Origin: CAVVNC01 sp963750015
GTDB taxonomy: Bacteria; Desulfobacterota; Syntrophorhabdia; Syntrophorhabdales; WCHB1-27
Length of the DNA stretch: 64,000 bases
NCBI GenBank assembly: GCA_963750015.1
Contig: CAVVPU010000241.1
Coordinates: 96,242 to 160,241, forward strand
Reading direction: 5' to 3'
Shown here in pieces: positions 8,257 through 16,398 of this stretch. The notes under the pieces are model-generated. The model made no database searches. It was not told the DNA's origin and saw only the letters and a list, made by a program, of their open reading frames with translations. The position numbers and the translations under genes are program-made. The stretch's first letter is position 1; every line of letters starts with the position of its first letter.

Positions 8257-9081
8257 TCACGAGGCTGAGGCGGCGAGAAATTCCATCAAGCGCTCGAGAT
8301 CGTCCTTCGAGTAGAACTCGATAATGACTTTGCCTTTGTTTTTCCGAAATGTTACCTGTACTTTCGTCTTCAAGGTCTCCCTCAAGATCTCCTCTACGTG
8401 AGAAAAAGGCGAAGGCTTGCCGATCCGCGGCGCCTCGGTTTTTCGTGTCCTTTCCAGCTCACGTACCGAGACGCCTTCGTCGAGCACCCTCTTTACGTAC
8501 CTCTTTTGCTCCTGCTCGTCTTTGAGGGTTATGAGTACCCTGCCGTGGCCCTGGCTGAGCTTGCCCTGCACCAAAAGCGCTTGTATCCAGTCGGGAAGCT
8601 TGAGAAGGCGGATGTAGTTTGTGACCGAACTCCTCTCCACACCGACCTTCTTTGCAAGTACATCGTGGGTGTAAGCGAACTCCTCCACGAACCGCAGATA
8701 CACGCTCGCTACTTCGATAGGGTTGAGGTCTTCTCTCTGGAGATTCTCTATCATGGCGAGCTCAAGTGCTTCCCTGTCGTCTACATCCTTGATAATCGCA
8801 GGTATCTCCTGAAGCCCCGCGATCTTGGCTGCACGAAAACGTCGCTCTCCGGCGATGATCTCGTAAACGCCTTCCTTCCTGCGAACGAGGATAGGCTGGA
8901 GAAGACCCTTCTCCTTGATTGAGGCTGCGAGTTCCTGTAGGGGTTCCTCTCTAATTTCGATACGGGGCTGGGTCGGATTCACCAGAATCTGTTCGATAGG
9001 GATGAGGTTGACCCCTCCCCTATCATCCACATCCTTAAGGATGGCCGACAGCCCTCTTCCAAGCGGGTCTTTCTTAGGCAT
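8257..9081 (-). CDS. parB: Chromosome partitioning protein ParB (Spo0J), CTP-dependent clamp
   Basis: ParB binds parS sites near the origin and spreads on DNA as a CTP-gated sliding clamp. The 274-residue protein starts KKDPLGRGLSAIL, then has the N-terminal domain with NPTQPR and the CTP-binding motif GERRFRA (about 77-83). A central helix-turn-helix follows (ENLQREDLNPIE, KKVGVERSSVTNYIRLLKLP), with GKLSQGHGRVL and a C-terminal dimerisation domain. It directly follows parA with no gap. Two perfect parS sites occur at 55.45 and 56.99 kb of this same window. Confidence 0.97.
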   Translation of the reverse strand: MPKKDPLGRGLSAILKDVDDRGGVNLIPIEQILVNPTQPRIEIREEPLQELAASIKEKGLLQPILVRRKEGVYEIIAGERRFRAAKIAGLQEIPAIIKDVDDREALELAMIENLQREDLNPIEVASVYLRFVEEFAYTHDVLAKKVGVERSSVTNYIRLLKLPDWIQALLVQGKLSQGHGRVLITLKDEQEQKRYVKRVLDEGVSVRELERTRKTEAPRIGKPSPFSHVEEILRETLKTKVQVTFRKNKGKVIIEFYSKDDLERLMEFLAASAS

Positions 9082-9846
9082 TTAGCTCCCGTTGTACGAA
9101 ATCTCAGCAGCCAGATCGAGATAGCTCTCCGCGCCCTTGGAGTTCACGTCATAAAGGACCACGGGCTTCCCGTAGCTCGGTGCCTCACTGAGACGGACGT
9201 TCCTCGGAATCACCGTCTTGAACACTTTATTCCCAAGATGACGCCTCGCTTCCTCCATGACCCGGAAGGAGAGGTTGTTTCTCTTGTCGAACATAGTGAG
9301 AAGAACGCCCAGCACCTCAAGATCAGGGTTGAGCCGCTTCCTGATGATCGTCACCGTTTTGAGGAGAAGCACAAGGCCCTCCAGGGCGTAGTACTCACAC
9401 TGAAGCGGGATGATGACGAAATCACAGGCCGCCAGTGCGTTGACCGTAAGAAGCCCGAGGGAAGGCGGACAGTCTATGAAGGTATAGGTATAGGTTTCCC
9501 TGACTCCGCCCAAGGCCTTCTTGAGCACCATCTCCCGCTCTTCCATCTCCAAAAGCTCGATCTCCGCCCCGATCATGTCCGGATGACCGGGGACAAGATC
9601 GAGCAGAGGGACGTCCGTGCCTACTATTACCTTTTCTACCGGGCTATTACCTATGATGGCGTGGTATAGATTCGTGTTGAGCTTCCCATAGGAAACCCCG
9701 ACGCCACTCGTCGCGTTGCACTGGGGATCCAGGTCGATGAGAAGGGTTTTGTGCTCGGCTACGGCAGTCGAGGCGGCGAGGTTAACCGCCGTCGTCGTTT
9801 TGCCCACACCGCCCTTCTGATTTGCAATTGCGATGATTTTACCCAT
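9082..9846 (-). CDS. parA: Chromosome partitioning ATPase ParA (Soj)
   Basis: ParA/Soj-type ATPase of 254 residues that moves ParB-parS complexes and in some species also modulates DnaA. The deviant Walker A motif KGGVGKTT is at residues 11-18. DLDPQCNATSGVG (A'), FIDCPPSLGLLTVNAL (Walker B) and QCEYYALEGL are also present. It begins at ATG 9846, 31 nt after rsmG, and abuts parB, giving the conserved order rsmG-parA-parB of origin-proximal clusters. Confidence 0.97.
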   Translation of the reverse strand: MGKIIAIANQKGGVGKTTTAVNLAASTAVAEHKTLLIDLDPQCNATSGVGVSYGKLNTNLYHAIIGNSPVEKVIVGTDVPLLDLVPGHPDMIGAEIELLEMEEREMVLKKALGGVRETYTYTFIDCPPSLGLLTVNALAACDFVIIPLQCEYYALEGLVLLLKTVTIIRKRLNPDLEVLGVLLTMFDKRNNLSFRVMEEARRHLGNKVFKTVIPRNVRLSEAPSYGKPVVLYDVNSKGAESYLDLAAEISYNGS

Positions 9847-9877
9847 GGACAGAATACACTACCATAAAAGTGAGTCG

Positions 9878-10504
9878 CTAGGGAACCTTTTTATAAACAA
9901 AGAGTTGATACTCTTTTCTGCCTTCGGGCAGCCGGTATTTCTGTGTTTCCACCAAGCAAAACCCCTCCTCTTTTGCGGGCTTTTCACTCTTCCCCCTCAC
10001 GAGGAGGAGAGAGCCCTCTTCCTTCAAGTGACGGGCCCCCTTTTCGACCACCTCTCGGACGCTCCCGAATGCCTTTGCCATGAGGACATCGACCTGAAGG
10101 GGCTCGATTTCCTCTGCACGCCCGCAGAGAATGGAGAGGTTTTCCAGTTCCAGCAGACGCCGAACGTGCCTCTGGAACTGAACCTTCTTCAAACTCTTGT
10201 CAACTGAAAAAACGGTATTCCCCGAACCGAGTATCGCCAATGGAATCGCCAGTATGCCTGCCCCGGACCCGAGGTCCAGGATACGCCTTCCATCCCTGGT
10301 CCAAGTGTAGAGAAAAAAGGCGTCAAAAATAAGCTCCCCCACGACGGCTTCCATCTCTTTTAACCCAATCAGATTAATCCGCCTGTTCCACCTCTCGAGG
10401 CTCTCGACGTACAGGCAGAGCTGCGACAGCCTTGCATCGTCGTAATCGATCCGAAAATAGGAGAGCCCTTCTTCTATGGCCTTTTTTAGTTTTTCCGCAG
10501 CCAT
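9878..10504 (-). CDS. rsmG: 16S rRNA m7G527 methyltransferase RsmG
   Basis: RsmG (GidB) methylates G527 of 16S rRNA with S-adenosylmethionine. The 208-residue protein has the N-terminal helical region with WNRRINLIGLKE and the SAM-binding motif RILDLGSGAGILAIPLAI (about 73-90). An SVDKSLKKVQFQRHV segment is followed by FGSVREVVE. It heads the minus-strand rsmG-parA-parB cluster. The usual partner mnmG is not present upstream. Instead a divergent envelope gene follows. Confidence 0.93.
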   Translation of the reverse strand: MAAEKLKKAIEEGLSYFRIDYDDARLSQLCLYVESLERWNRRINLIGLKEMEAVVGELIFDAFFLYTWTRDGRRILDLGSGAGILAIPLAILGSGNTVFSVDKSLKKVQFQRHVRRLLELENLSILCGRAEEIEPLQVDVLMAKAFGSVREVVEKGARHLKEEGSLLLVRGKSEKPAKEEGFCLVETQKYRLPEGRKEYQLFVYKKVP

Positions 10505-10574
10505 TCGGTCCGTCTCGCTCCCCGTCGCAGCTTCCGCCTTTGCTATCTACCTATCCTGTTGTGCGCTCCGGGGG

Positions 10575-10607
10575 CCCCGGATTTGCAACTTTTTGACAAA
10601 TCCGGGG
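10575..10607. promoter_or_regulatory. 11-bp perfect inverted repeat overlapping a -35 element
   Basis: CCCCGGATTTG (10575-10585) and CAAATCCGGGG (10597-10607) form a perfect inverted repeat with an 11-nt spacer in the 152-bp divergent region between rsmG and the BamD-LptA fusion. The right arm overlaps the TTGACA -35 hexamer. It could be an operator for a dimeric repressor or an RNA hairpin of the rsmG leader. Confidence 0.5.
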
Positions 10608-10622
10608 GTTAAGTACTAAAAT
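10593..10622 (+). promoter_or_regulatory. Putative promoter of the BamD-LptA fusion gene
   Basis: TTGACA (10593-10598) and TAAAAT (10617-10622) with an 18-nt spacer, about 34 nt before the ATG at 10657. Five of six -10 bases match the sigma-70 consensus. It is overlapped by the inverted repeat at 10575-10607. Confidence 0.6.
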
Positions 10623-10656
10623 TAGCATAAATTTGCCGTTTCTGTTATAGTAAGCG

Positions 10657-12354
10657 ATGCGAAAGACGCTCTTAATCCTCATCATTTCTTCTCTTTTCTT
10701 CGTTTCATGCTCGAAGAAAGTGGTCAAGCCGGTCGATAATCCCGGGAGTCTTTACGTCGAAGGAGTGGCCGAGCTCAACAAGAAGAAGTACGATACCGCC
10801 ATCGCCGATTTTGCAAAGATCAGGGAAAACTTTCCTTTCGATCCTATCGCCATCGTCGCCGAGTTGAAACAAGGAGACGCGTACTTCGAAAAAAAAGAGT
10901 ACCAGATGGCGGCAAACACTTATGAGGACTACGTCAACAGTTATCCTGACGACGAGAACGCCCCTTACGCCTTGCACGGTCTTGCCGAAAGTCTCGAGAA
11001 GCAATCGCCCACCCTCGACAGGGATCAGGCGATCACGGTCAAAGCAGTGGAGCGCTTCACTTTTCTGAAGAACCGCTATCCCACGAGCTCTTATGTGAAA
11101 GACGCCGAAACGCATATCAAGAAACTCACGGAAAAGCTCGCTGCCCGGGAATTTTACGTAGGGGAGTTTTACTGCAAGACGGGCAGCTACAACGCCTCGA
11201 TCCTGCGCCTCGAATACTTCCTGCAGACATACCCAGGGGCAGCCGATAGAGATAAGGCCTTCTATTACCTTGCCGAGGATTATAGAGAGCTGAACAGACC
11301 CGACAAGGCACAGGAATATCTTAACCGGCTCCGTCAGGATTATCCGAAGAGCATCTATGCAAAACTCCCCGCGAACGGGGGAAAGCCCGTGCAAATACTC
11401 GCTGCCGCGTCAACGCCGATCGTGGTCACCGCCGCGCCTGCGAGAGCATCTGTGACCACTGCAAACGTGGTCGCACCCGTTTCGGCCGCAGCCACCCCTG
11501 CGCCGATTCCCCTTGAGGCCGCGCCATCTGCTCCGGCGGGGGTCCCAGCTCCATCAGCAACCTCTGTCCCTGGAATAACTTCCCCGAGCCAGGAAACGGC
11601 GGCGACACCCGCTGCACCAAGCTATGAAGAAACCAGGAAACGGCAGATAGATCTGAGGCCTCCGGAAACTGCCCCTCCTGCCACGGATGGCAAAACCGGA
11701 ATGGACGTCAAAGGACCGATAGTCGCAGAAAGCAAGAAAGACGATTCGGAGAAACAAGCCATTCTTTCCGCCTCGGAAGCCCCGAAAAGTACTGCCGAGG
11801 AAGCCTCTTCGAAGGCCAATCCTCCTGTTAAAGATGAGACCAAGTCCGAGCCGGCGAAGGCCGAAGGTGAGACAAAGGACGGAGACAAAAAAGAGGCGCC
11901 GAAGGCCGGCGAAAAGAAGGGTGGCCTCGGTTTTTTCACTGAGAAGAAGCCGGTTGACGTGGTTGCGGACACCATGGAGGCCTTTGAAAAAGGAAAGACC
12001 ATCGTCTTCACGGGAAACGTACTCGCCAAACAGGAGGGCTCGGAACCTGGACAGACGCTTTTCCTCTATTCGGACAAGCTCACTGCCTATCGGACCGACG
12101 AGTCGAGCGATATCCAGGAGGCTGAGGCTGAGGGCAATGTAAAGGTGGTCAAGGCAGAGAGAACGGCCACGTGTAAACAAGCCTTCTTCTACAACCAAAA
12201 GGGCGAAGTCGTCCTAAAAGGCGATGTGGTGGTCTTCGAGGGCAATGATAGGCTCACAGGCGATACGGCCACCTATTATCTCAATGAAGACCGGGTCTTT
12301 GTCCAGGGAGACAAGGATACGAAAGCCCACGTCACAGTCACGCCGAAGAAATAG
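10657..12354 (+). CDS. Lipoprotein fusing a BamD-like TPR domain to an LptA/OstA-like domain
   Basis: A 565-residue predicted outer-membrane or periplasmic lipoprotein. The signal peptide MRKTLLILIISSLFFVSC places the lipidated Cys at residue 18. Residues about 28-235 are TPR repeats of the BamD/YfiO type (LYVEGVAELNKKKYDTAI, FPFDPIAIVAELKQGDAYF, ENAPYALHGLAE, YYLAEDYRELNRPDKAQEYL). Residues about 245-430 are an Ala/Pro then Lys/Glu-rich low-complexity linker. Residues about 432-565 look like an LptA/OstA beta-jellyroll domain (DVVADTMEAFEKGKTIVFTG, AEGNVKVVK, LTGDTATYYLNEDRVFVQG). BamD acts in beta-barrel protein insertion and LptA in lipopolysaccharide transport, so this chain joins modules of two outer-membrane assembly pathways. 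It is monocistronic, with its own promoter and a downstream bidirectional terminator. Confidence 0.85.
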   Translation: MRKTLLILIISSLFFVSCSKKVVKPVDNPGSLYVEGVAELNKKKYDTAIADFAKIRENFPFDPIAIVAELKQGDAYFEKKEYQMAANTYEDYVNSYPDDENAPYALHGLAESLEKQSPTLDRDQAITVKAVERFTFLKNRYPTSSYVKDAETHIKKLTEKLAAREFYVGEFYCKTGSYNASILRLEYFLQTYPGAADRDKAFYYLAEDYRELNRPDKAQEYLNRLRQDYPKSIYAKLPANGGKPVQILAAASTPIVVTAAPARASVTTANVVAPVSAAATPAPIPLEAAPSAPAGVPAPSATSVPGITSPSQETAATPAAPSYEETRKRQIDLRPPETAPPATDGKTGMDVKGPIVAESKKDDSEKQAILSASEAPKSTAEEASSKANPPVKDETKSEPAKAEGETKDGDKKEAPKAGEKKGGLGFFTEKKPVDVVADTMEAFEKGKTIVFTGNVLAKQEGSEPGQTLFLYSDKLTAYRTDESSDIQEAEAEGNVKVVKAERTATCKQAFFYNQKGEVVLKGDVVVFEGNDRLTGDTATYYLNEDRVFVQGDKDTKAHVTVTPKK

Positions 12355-12380
12355 ATAGGCGGACCGTGGTTCTATAAAAG

Positions 12381-12428
12381 TCGGGGAATGGATCTCCCTT
12401 TCGTAGAGCGTCAGATTCCATTCCCCGA
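12381..12428. terminator. Bidirectional hairpin between convergent genes
   Basis: TCGGGGAATGGATCT (12381-12395) pairs with AGATTCCATTCCCCGA (12413-12428) with a single-base bulge. It lies between the convergent fusion-lipoprotein gene and trxA. No long T run follows on either side, so it is a probable rather than certain terminator. Confidence 0.6.
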
Positions 12429-12436
12429 GGAGCTCG

Positions 12437-12763
12437 TTAAATCAGGGCTTTCTTGAGGAGCTCGTCGACTTGGCCTTTGGGAACGGCTCCCACAATCCGA
12501 TCCACTACCTCGCCTTTTTTGAAGAGAAGAAGGGTCGGAATGCCTCGTATTCCAAACTTGGAAGGCGTGAGAGGGTTTGAGTCCACATTGCATTTCATAA
12601 CCTTCACCTTCCCGTCGTACTCGTCGGCAAGGTTATCAACAATGGGTCCCATGGTTTGGCAAGGACCGCACCATGTGGCCCAAAAATCAACGAGAACAGG
12701 TAGGCCCGACTCTACTACCTCCTTGGCAAAATCGGCATCGTTCAAAGCCACAACCTTACTCAT
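12437..12763 (-). CDS. trxA: Thioredoxin
   Basis: Cytoplasmic thiol-disulfide reductant, 108 residues. The active site WCGPC is at residues 31-35, followed by MGPIVDNLADEY. The cis-proline segment GIRGIPTLLLFKKGE and the end VGAVPKGQVDELLKKAL are typical of canonical thioredoxin. The start is ATG at 12763, preceded by AAGGAGG; a TTA-AGG upstream extension to 12787 would place the ribosome site inside the gene. It has its own consensus promoter and stands alone. The sulfur-related cluster lies on the same strand farther upstream. Confidence 0.97.
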   Translation of the reverse strand: MSKVVALNDADFAKEVVESGLPVLVDFWATWCGPCQTMGPIVDNLADEYDGKVKVMKCNVDSNPLTPSKFGIRGIPTLLLFKKGEVVDRIVGAVPKGQVDELLKKALI

Positions 12764-12869
12764 ACCTTCCTCCTTAATAATTGTCACGGCTCGTGTCTAA
12801 AGGCCGTCTGCCTTCGCGTGATCCATTTAGAGCCGGTCGGTGACGCCGCGAGGGCATTGCCGTCCACCT

Positions 12870-12898
12870 ATTATAAGGCAGCCATTACCCAATTACAA
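12870..12898 (-). promoter_or_regulatory. trxA promoter
   Basis: Minus strand TTGTAA (12893-12898), exactly 17 nt, then a perfect TATAAT (12870-12875). It is about 105 nt upstream of the trxA ATG. The surrounding 358-bp gap (12764-13121) contains no gene that I can support, only this promoter and the hairpin at 13024-13050. Confidence 0.75.
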
Positions 12899-13023
12899 CC
12901 GGTGCCGGGAGGGCGGCCTCCATCGCTTCAGGACTCGCCTTTTGGGCAGCTCCCCGCGGTCGATTGCCGTAAATGTTTATACTGGAGACCGGGGAAAAGG
13001 GTTGCGGGGGGCTCCTTCAAAGA

Positions 13024-13050
13024 TAAAGCCCGCCACAAAGGCGGGCTTTA
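13024..13050 (-). terminator. Perfect 11-bp stem-loop terminator
   Basis: TAAAGCCCGCC (13024-13034), loop of 5 nt, GGCGGGCTTTA (13040-13050). It lies 70 nt downstream of the small zinc-ribbon gene. The T tail is short (CTTTATCTTTG on the minus strand). Confidence 0.65.
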
Positions 13051-13121
13051 AAGAATATCACCAACTCAGCACTGTTCGGCTCCTGACCGCGCGTGTCATG
13101 GGCCTCGAGAGAGACTCCGTC

Positions 13122-13310
13122 TCAGAATATAAAGCTCGTCTTCTCCTTGCCGCTCAGAATTCCCACGTAGACGTCTTCATCGGACAATTCATTGCTGCCC
13201 ATTTCCTTTTTCACCTGACTGCTCCCGCAACTCGGGCAGAATATGTTCTTCACGTTCCAGGGAAGGAAAACAGATCCGCATAAGTCGCACACATATTCAT
13301 CGGTTATCAT
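13122..13310 (-). CDS. Small zinc-ribbon protein
   Basis: A 62-residue protein with two Cys pairs, CDLC (near residues 8-11) and CPSC (near 26-29), forming a likely rubredoxin-like zinc ribbon of the FmdB/regulatory type. The C-terminal half is acidic (NELSDEDVYVG). ATG at 13310 is chosen. A TTG directly precedes it and AAGGAGG is 10 nt upstream. A strong promoter (13367-13395) and a terminator hairpin flank it as a single-gene unit, which supports a real gene. Function is unknown; binding of zinc is inferred. Confidence 0.75.
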   Translation of the reverse strand: MITDEYVCDLCGSVFLPWNVKNIFCPSCGSSQVKKEMGSNELSDEDVYVGILSGKEKTSFIF

Positions 13311-13366
13311 CAACGCGCATCCTCCTTGTTTCCCTGCTATCCACTATAGCCTCTTAAGGTCTCTAC

Positions 13367-13395
13367 ATACTATGCTCTTGATCGGCCATTGTCAA
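13367..13395 (-). promoter_or_regulatory. Promoter of the zinc-ribbon gene
   Basis: Perfect -35 TTGACA (13390-13395, minus strand), 17-nt spacer, -10 TAGTAT (13367-13372). It is about 57 nt from the ATG at 13310. Confidence 0.7.
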
Positions 13396-13452
13396 GCGGC
13401 CTTTTCTGTGGTGCCAAAAGGGGGCCGGCCGTCGCGGCTGCTGAGGTGAAGT

Positions 13453-13480
13453 CCCCGAGCCGGAAGCATTCAGGCCGGGG
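13453..13480 (-). terminator. GC-rich hairpin after the MBL-fold gene
   Basis: CCCCGAGCC (13453-13461) pairs with GGCCGGGG (13473-13480) with one bulge, 14 nt past the stop of the MBL-fold gene. No T run is seen, so termination is only inferred from its position. Confidence 0.35.
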
Positions 13481-13493
13481 CCTCATCCGTTCG

Positions 13494-14147
13494 TCAAAAG
13501 AATTCGGAGAGGATCATCTGAAAGTTCTTCTCGATGGCCTTTCTCCCTTTCATCATTTCTCCATGGCCAGGAATCAGATACTCGATGTGCAGCTTCGCCA
13601 GCATAGCGATGCTCTCGGCGAGCTGCGGGAGGTCTCCGCCGGGAAGGTCTGTTCTTCCGACTCCAAGATAGAAGACGGTGTCTCCCGAGATAAGAACCTT
13701 CTCCTTCTGATAATATAAACAGATGGAGCCGGGTGAATGACCGGGCGTCGGGATCACGAGGAAGGTCTTTTGACCCAGCTTCAACTCGCCCTCATTCAAG
13801 AGGATCTGGAACGGCTTGGAGGGCGGCTGAATACCGGTTCCCAGGAAAAGGTCCCTTCCTTCCCCCTGCATATAACGATACTCGGCCTTGCCGATAGCCC
13901 GCAAGACCGCATCGTCGAAGCGGTCCGTGGCCTCCACGTGATCCGGGTGCCCGTGCGTGAAGAGGAGCAGCCTGACCCGTCCGGCATCTACCCCGTCCCG
14001 TAGCATAGCCTCAGCTATATTGCCGAACAGGTGGGAGTGTCCCGGATCGACAAGGGTAGGCACGTGACCGTCTATGAACACCGTGTTGGCATTATTATCC
14101 TGGGGGGATGTCCAGGGGTAAAAGTAAAAATCTTTCAGAATCTTCAT
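13494..14147 (-). CDS. Metallo-beta-lactamase-fold hydrolase
   Basis: A 217-residue cytoplasmic MBL-fold enzyme. The metal-binding signature THGHPDH is at residues 64-70. PTPGHSPGSICLY, SGDTVFYLGVGRTDLPGG and YLIPGHGEMM supply the further His and Asp ligands. The GRTDLPGG stretch resembles glyoxalase II and persulfide dioxygenase-like members. It overlaps the upstream PP-loop gene by 4 nt (ATGA) and has an AAGGAGG site. Context with cysK, the DUF39 gene and a sulfur-transfer-like enzyme suggests a thiol or thioester substrate. This is inference from neighbours, as the sequence alone does not name the substrate. Confidence 0.88.
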   Translation of the reverse strand: MKILKDFYFYPWTSPQDNNANTVFIDGHVPTLVDPGHSHLFGNIAEAMLRDGVDAGRVRLLLFTHGHPDHVEATDRFDDAVLRAIGKAEYRYMQGEGRDLFLGTGIQPPSKPFQILLNEGELKLGQKTFLVIPTPGHSPGSICLYYQKEKVLISGDTVFYLGVGRTDLPGGDLPQLAESIAMLAKLHIEYLIPGHGEMMKGRKAIEKNFQMILSEFF

Positions 14148-15139
14148 GAAGCCTCCTTGATCCTGTACCGCTCCGGATCGATGTCTACCGGTTCGACCAC
14201 CCAGGGAGTCGTCTCGCCGTCGTAAAGATCGAGCCTGATTGGCGAAGCGCTGCTCTTCCCGTAGAAGGCCATGATGGCACCGATTATCTCGAAGGCTTCC
14301 TTGTCCGGCAGCCCCTTTGTCAAGCCTGAGGGGCCCTTGAAACCGGATGGAAGGATAAGACTATACGGAGGGGTCCAGTGTGCCTCGAGGTACTCGTTTT
14401 CTTCCTTGTTCCTCCCGAGAATGAATCTTTTCCCCTTAATCCTGAAATGACGTCCCAACCTCAAGAAAGCGACGTCCTCCATTGAAAGGTCTTCGTCATG
14501 ACGGAAGGAATCTTTCAACTTATGCGCGAATACCGGGTCGGTAAGCAAACAGCCCCCGGCCGGACAATTGTACTCCCGCAGACCGTAGGCTTCGATGAGT
14601 CGGTACTGATGGCGCCTCGAGCGCCCGCTGATGTCGAACAATCCCGCTCGATCGACGAGCCCCGCTTTTTCGGGAAGGGTGGGCGGAAAGAGCTTTGCTG
14701 ACAGGGGCCTCACAATGAGCCCCTCAAGGCCGCTTTCCATCTCTATCAGATTGATGGTCTCCCTCATCTGGGACATGGGCCGTTGGCCCAGCACCTCTCC
14801 TGTTATCACAAAGGAAGCGCCTTCCTCTATCATCACCCGGTGCGTGAGCCCAAGCATATATATCCTGCAGTCGATGCACGGATTCATGTTCCTTCCGTAC
14901 CCGTGCCTCGGACTCTTCACGACATCAAGGTACTCTTCGCCCTTGTCCCTCACGATCACTCGAATGCCTAGCTCTGCGCCTGCCCGAAGCGCCCTGCCCC
15001 CCATGTCTTCCTCGATACTGTTACAAATGGGCGAAGTAAAATGGAGGCCAACCACCTCAATGCCCTGATCGAGCACGATCTTGGAGGCGAGAAGGCTGTC
15101 GAGACCACCCGAGAGCAGTGATATGGCTTTCCTGTTCAT
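14144..15139 (-). CDS. PP-loop ATPase, ThiI/MnmA-like tRNA thiolation protein
   Basis: A 331-residue protein whose N-terminal domain is an ATP-pyrophosphatase of the ThiI/MnmA group, with PP-loop SGGLDS at 9-14. It then has NPCIDCRIYM, VITGEVLGQRPMSQ and NCPAGGCLLTDP, giving two Cys pairs that could act in sulfur transfer or metal binding. The C-terminal part (RFILGRNKEENEYLEA, GFKGPSGLTKG) resembles the NFACT/RNA-binding-like tail found in some anaerobe homologues. It probably adenylates a tRNA uridine for thiolation. It lacks the THUMP domain of true ThiI. It sits directly downstream of the DUF39 and cysK genes. Confidence 0.75.
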   Translation of the reverse strand: MNRKAISLLSGGLDSLLASKIVLDQGIEVVGLHFTSPICNSIEEDMGGRALRAGAELGIRVIVRDKGEEYLDVVKSPRHGYGRNMNPCIDCRIYMLGLTHRVMIEEGASFVITGEVLGQRPMSQMRETINLIEMESGLEGLIVRPLSAKLFPPTLPEKAGLVDRAGLFDISGRSRRHQYRLIEAYGLREYNCPAGGCLLTDPVFAHKLKDSFRHDEDLSMEDVAFLRLGRHFRIKGKRFILGRNKEENEYLEAHWTPPYSLILPSGFKGPSGLTKGLPDKEAFEIIGAIMAFYGKSSASPIRLDLYDGETTPWVVEPVDIDPERYRIKEAS

Positions 15140-15191
15140 CTCTTCTTCTTTCTTAGAAACCGCCCGTGCGCCCTTCGACCCATCGGGCCCG

Positions 15192-16391
15192 CTAGAGCGC
15201 GTGTTCCTCCAGGAAACTGGTGGCGCTCCCGTCTCCCGGACCGGGCAGAGGCTGGACCGGTTCGGTTAAGAGGAACTCCCCGGAATCGATCCACCCTTTC
15301 AGAATAGTCGCTATCTCTTTTGCCTTCGAGTAGCTCGAAAGGGGGAATGCGGAGATCTCCCTCCCGTTCACGCTTATGGCGCCCGATTTCAGCTGGGCGT
15401 AGTTTACCTCGCCGAGGCTTGAGGAAATACGATTCGGATAGTCGTTTCCATAATCGACCACCTGGGCAACCAGTTCTTCATCGGCCCTCGAGGTGAAGAA
15501 GGCCATTTCCTCGTCAAACACGGGTATCGGTATGCCGACCCCGACGAACATGGTTGCCCCATACCCGACGAAGCTCGCCCCTCTGAGAAAGGCGGAGCTC
15601 ATCTGCTTAGCGTCGCCCGTCGTCGCGAGGGTGCCGCCTCCACTTCTCACTAAACCCTCGGGCGTGCGCGGCACGTCCGGGTTATGCTGGGTCCCTTTGC
15701 CCGCTACGTAACCGACCCCTCCTCCCAAAAATATCCTTGTGCCCATCCCTATAGACCGATAAAGTGGGTCCTTCAAGAGCGGCGAAAGCTGGCCGGCACT
15801 GCAGTAATTGGCATTCCCCAGATGGGGCTTGAGCAATCCCATGTAAGTATGGATCAAGCGGTTCGTTACATTCACCGCCACGTTGTAGTTCTGATAAGAG
15901 TTGCGGGGGTTGAAGAGATAGGCCTCGTTCACCGTCTCCTTATTGATGTAGGTCTCGATGCGCCTCTTGGGGTAGCAGTCGGTTCCGTATGCGTTTGCCG
16001 TGAGCCGAATATTCTTCCCTGAGACAAAGTCTTCGATAACATGGCCCCCTCCGTACCGGAATTCTCCGGGATAGACCTTGTTGCGCGGATCGTCATCGGG
16101 AAGGGCGTTCGCCCCTATGTAAAGGTCGACTGCGGCAAGCCCGCAATAAGCGGGTACTTCGTTCAAATAGCAGCTTCCCCCTCCAAGCTTTATTCGCGGT
16201 TTCGAATGACCTACATTCATGAACATTCCGCTCGAGCACATGGGTCCGAAAGTGCCCGTGGTCACCACATCGATCTGCTCGGCTGCCGCCTTGGTTCCTT
16301 TCCCCCGAACGATGTCGATCATCTCCTCGGCGGTTACCACAACCGCCTTGCCCAGCTTGATCTTCTCGTTTATCTCTCCAATCGTCTTCAA
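15192..16391 (-). CDS. Homocysteine biosynthesis protein, DUF39 family (aspartate-semialdehyde sulfurtransferase-like)
   Basis: A 399-residue member of the HcyBio/DUF39 family (PF01837), which in methanogens and other anaerobes makes homocysteine from aspartate semialdehyde and sulfide. Family segments visible are VVTTGTFGPMCSSGMFMN (Cys52), GGGSCYLNEVPAYCGLAAVDLY, NAYGTDCYPKR (Cys139) and the GxGxxGYVAGKGTQH region. The methanogen enzyme works with a ferredoxin-like partner; no such gene, and no CBS or NIL extension, is adjacent here. The start appears to be TTG at 16391, with AGGAGG about 11 nt upstream. It follows cysK by 7 nt. Confidence 0.9.
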   Translation of the reverse strand: MKTIGEINEKIKLGKAVVVTAEEMIDIVRGKGTKAAAEQIDVVTTGTFGPMCSSGMFMNVGHSKPRIKLGGGSCYLNEVPAYCGLAAVDLYIGANALPDDDPRNKVYPGEFRYGGGHVIEDFVSGKNIRLTANAYGTDCYPKRRIETYINKETVNEAYLFNPRNSYQNYNVAVNVTNRLIHTYMGLLKPHLGNANYCSAGQLSPLLKDPLYRSIGMGTRIFLGGGVGYVAGKGTQHNPDVPRTPEGLVRSGGGTLATTGDAKQMSSAFLRGASFVGYGATMFVGVGIPIPVFDEEMAFFTSRADEELVAQVVDYGNDYPNRISSSLGEVNYAQLKSGAISVNGREISAFPLSSYSKAKEIATILKGWIDSGEFLLTEPVQPLPGPGDGSATSFLEEHAL

Positions 16392-16398
16392 ATCGGCC

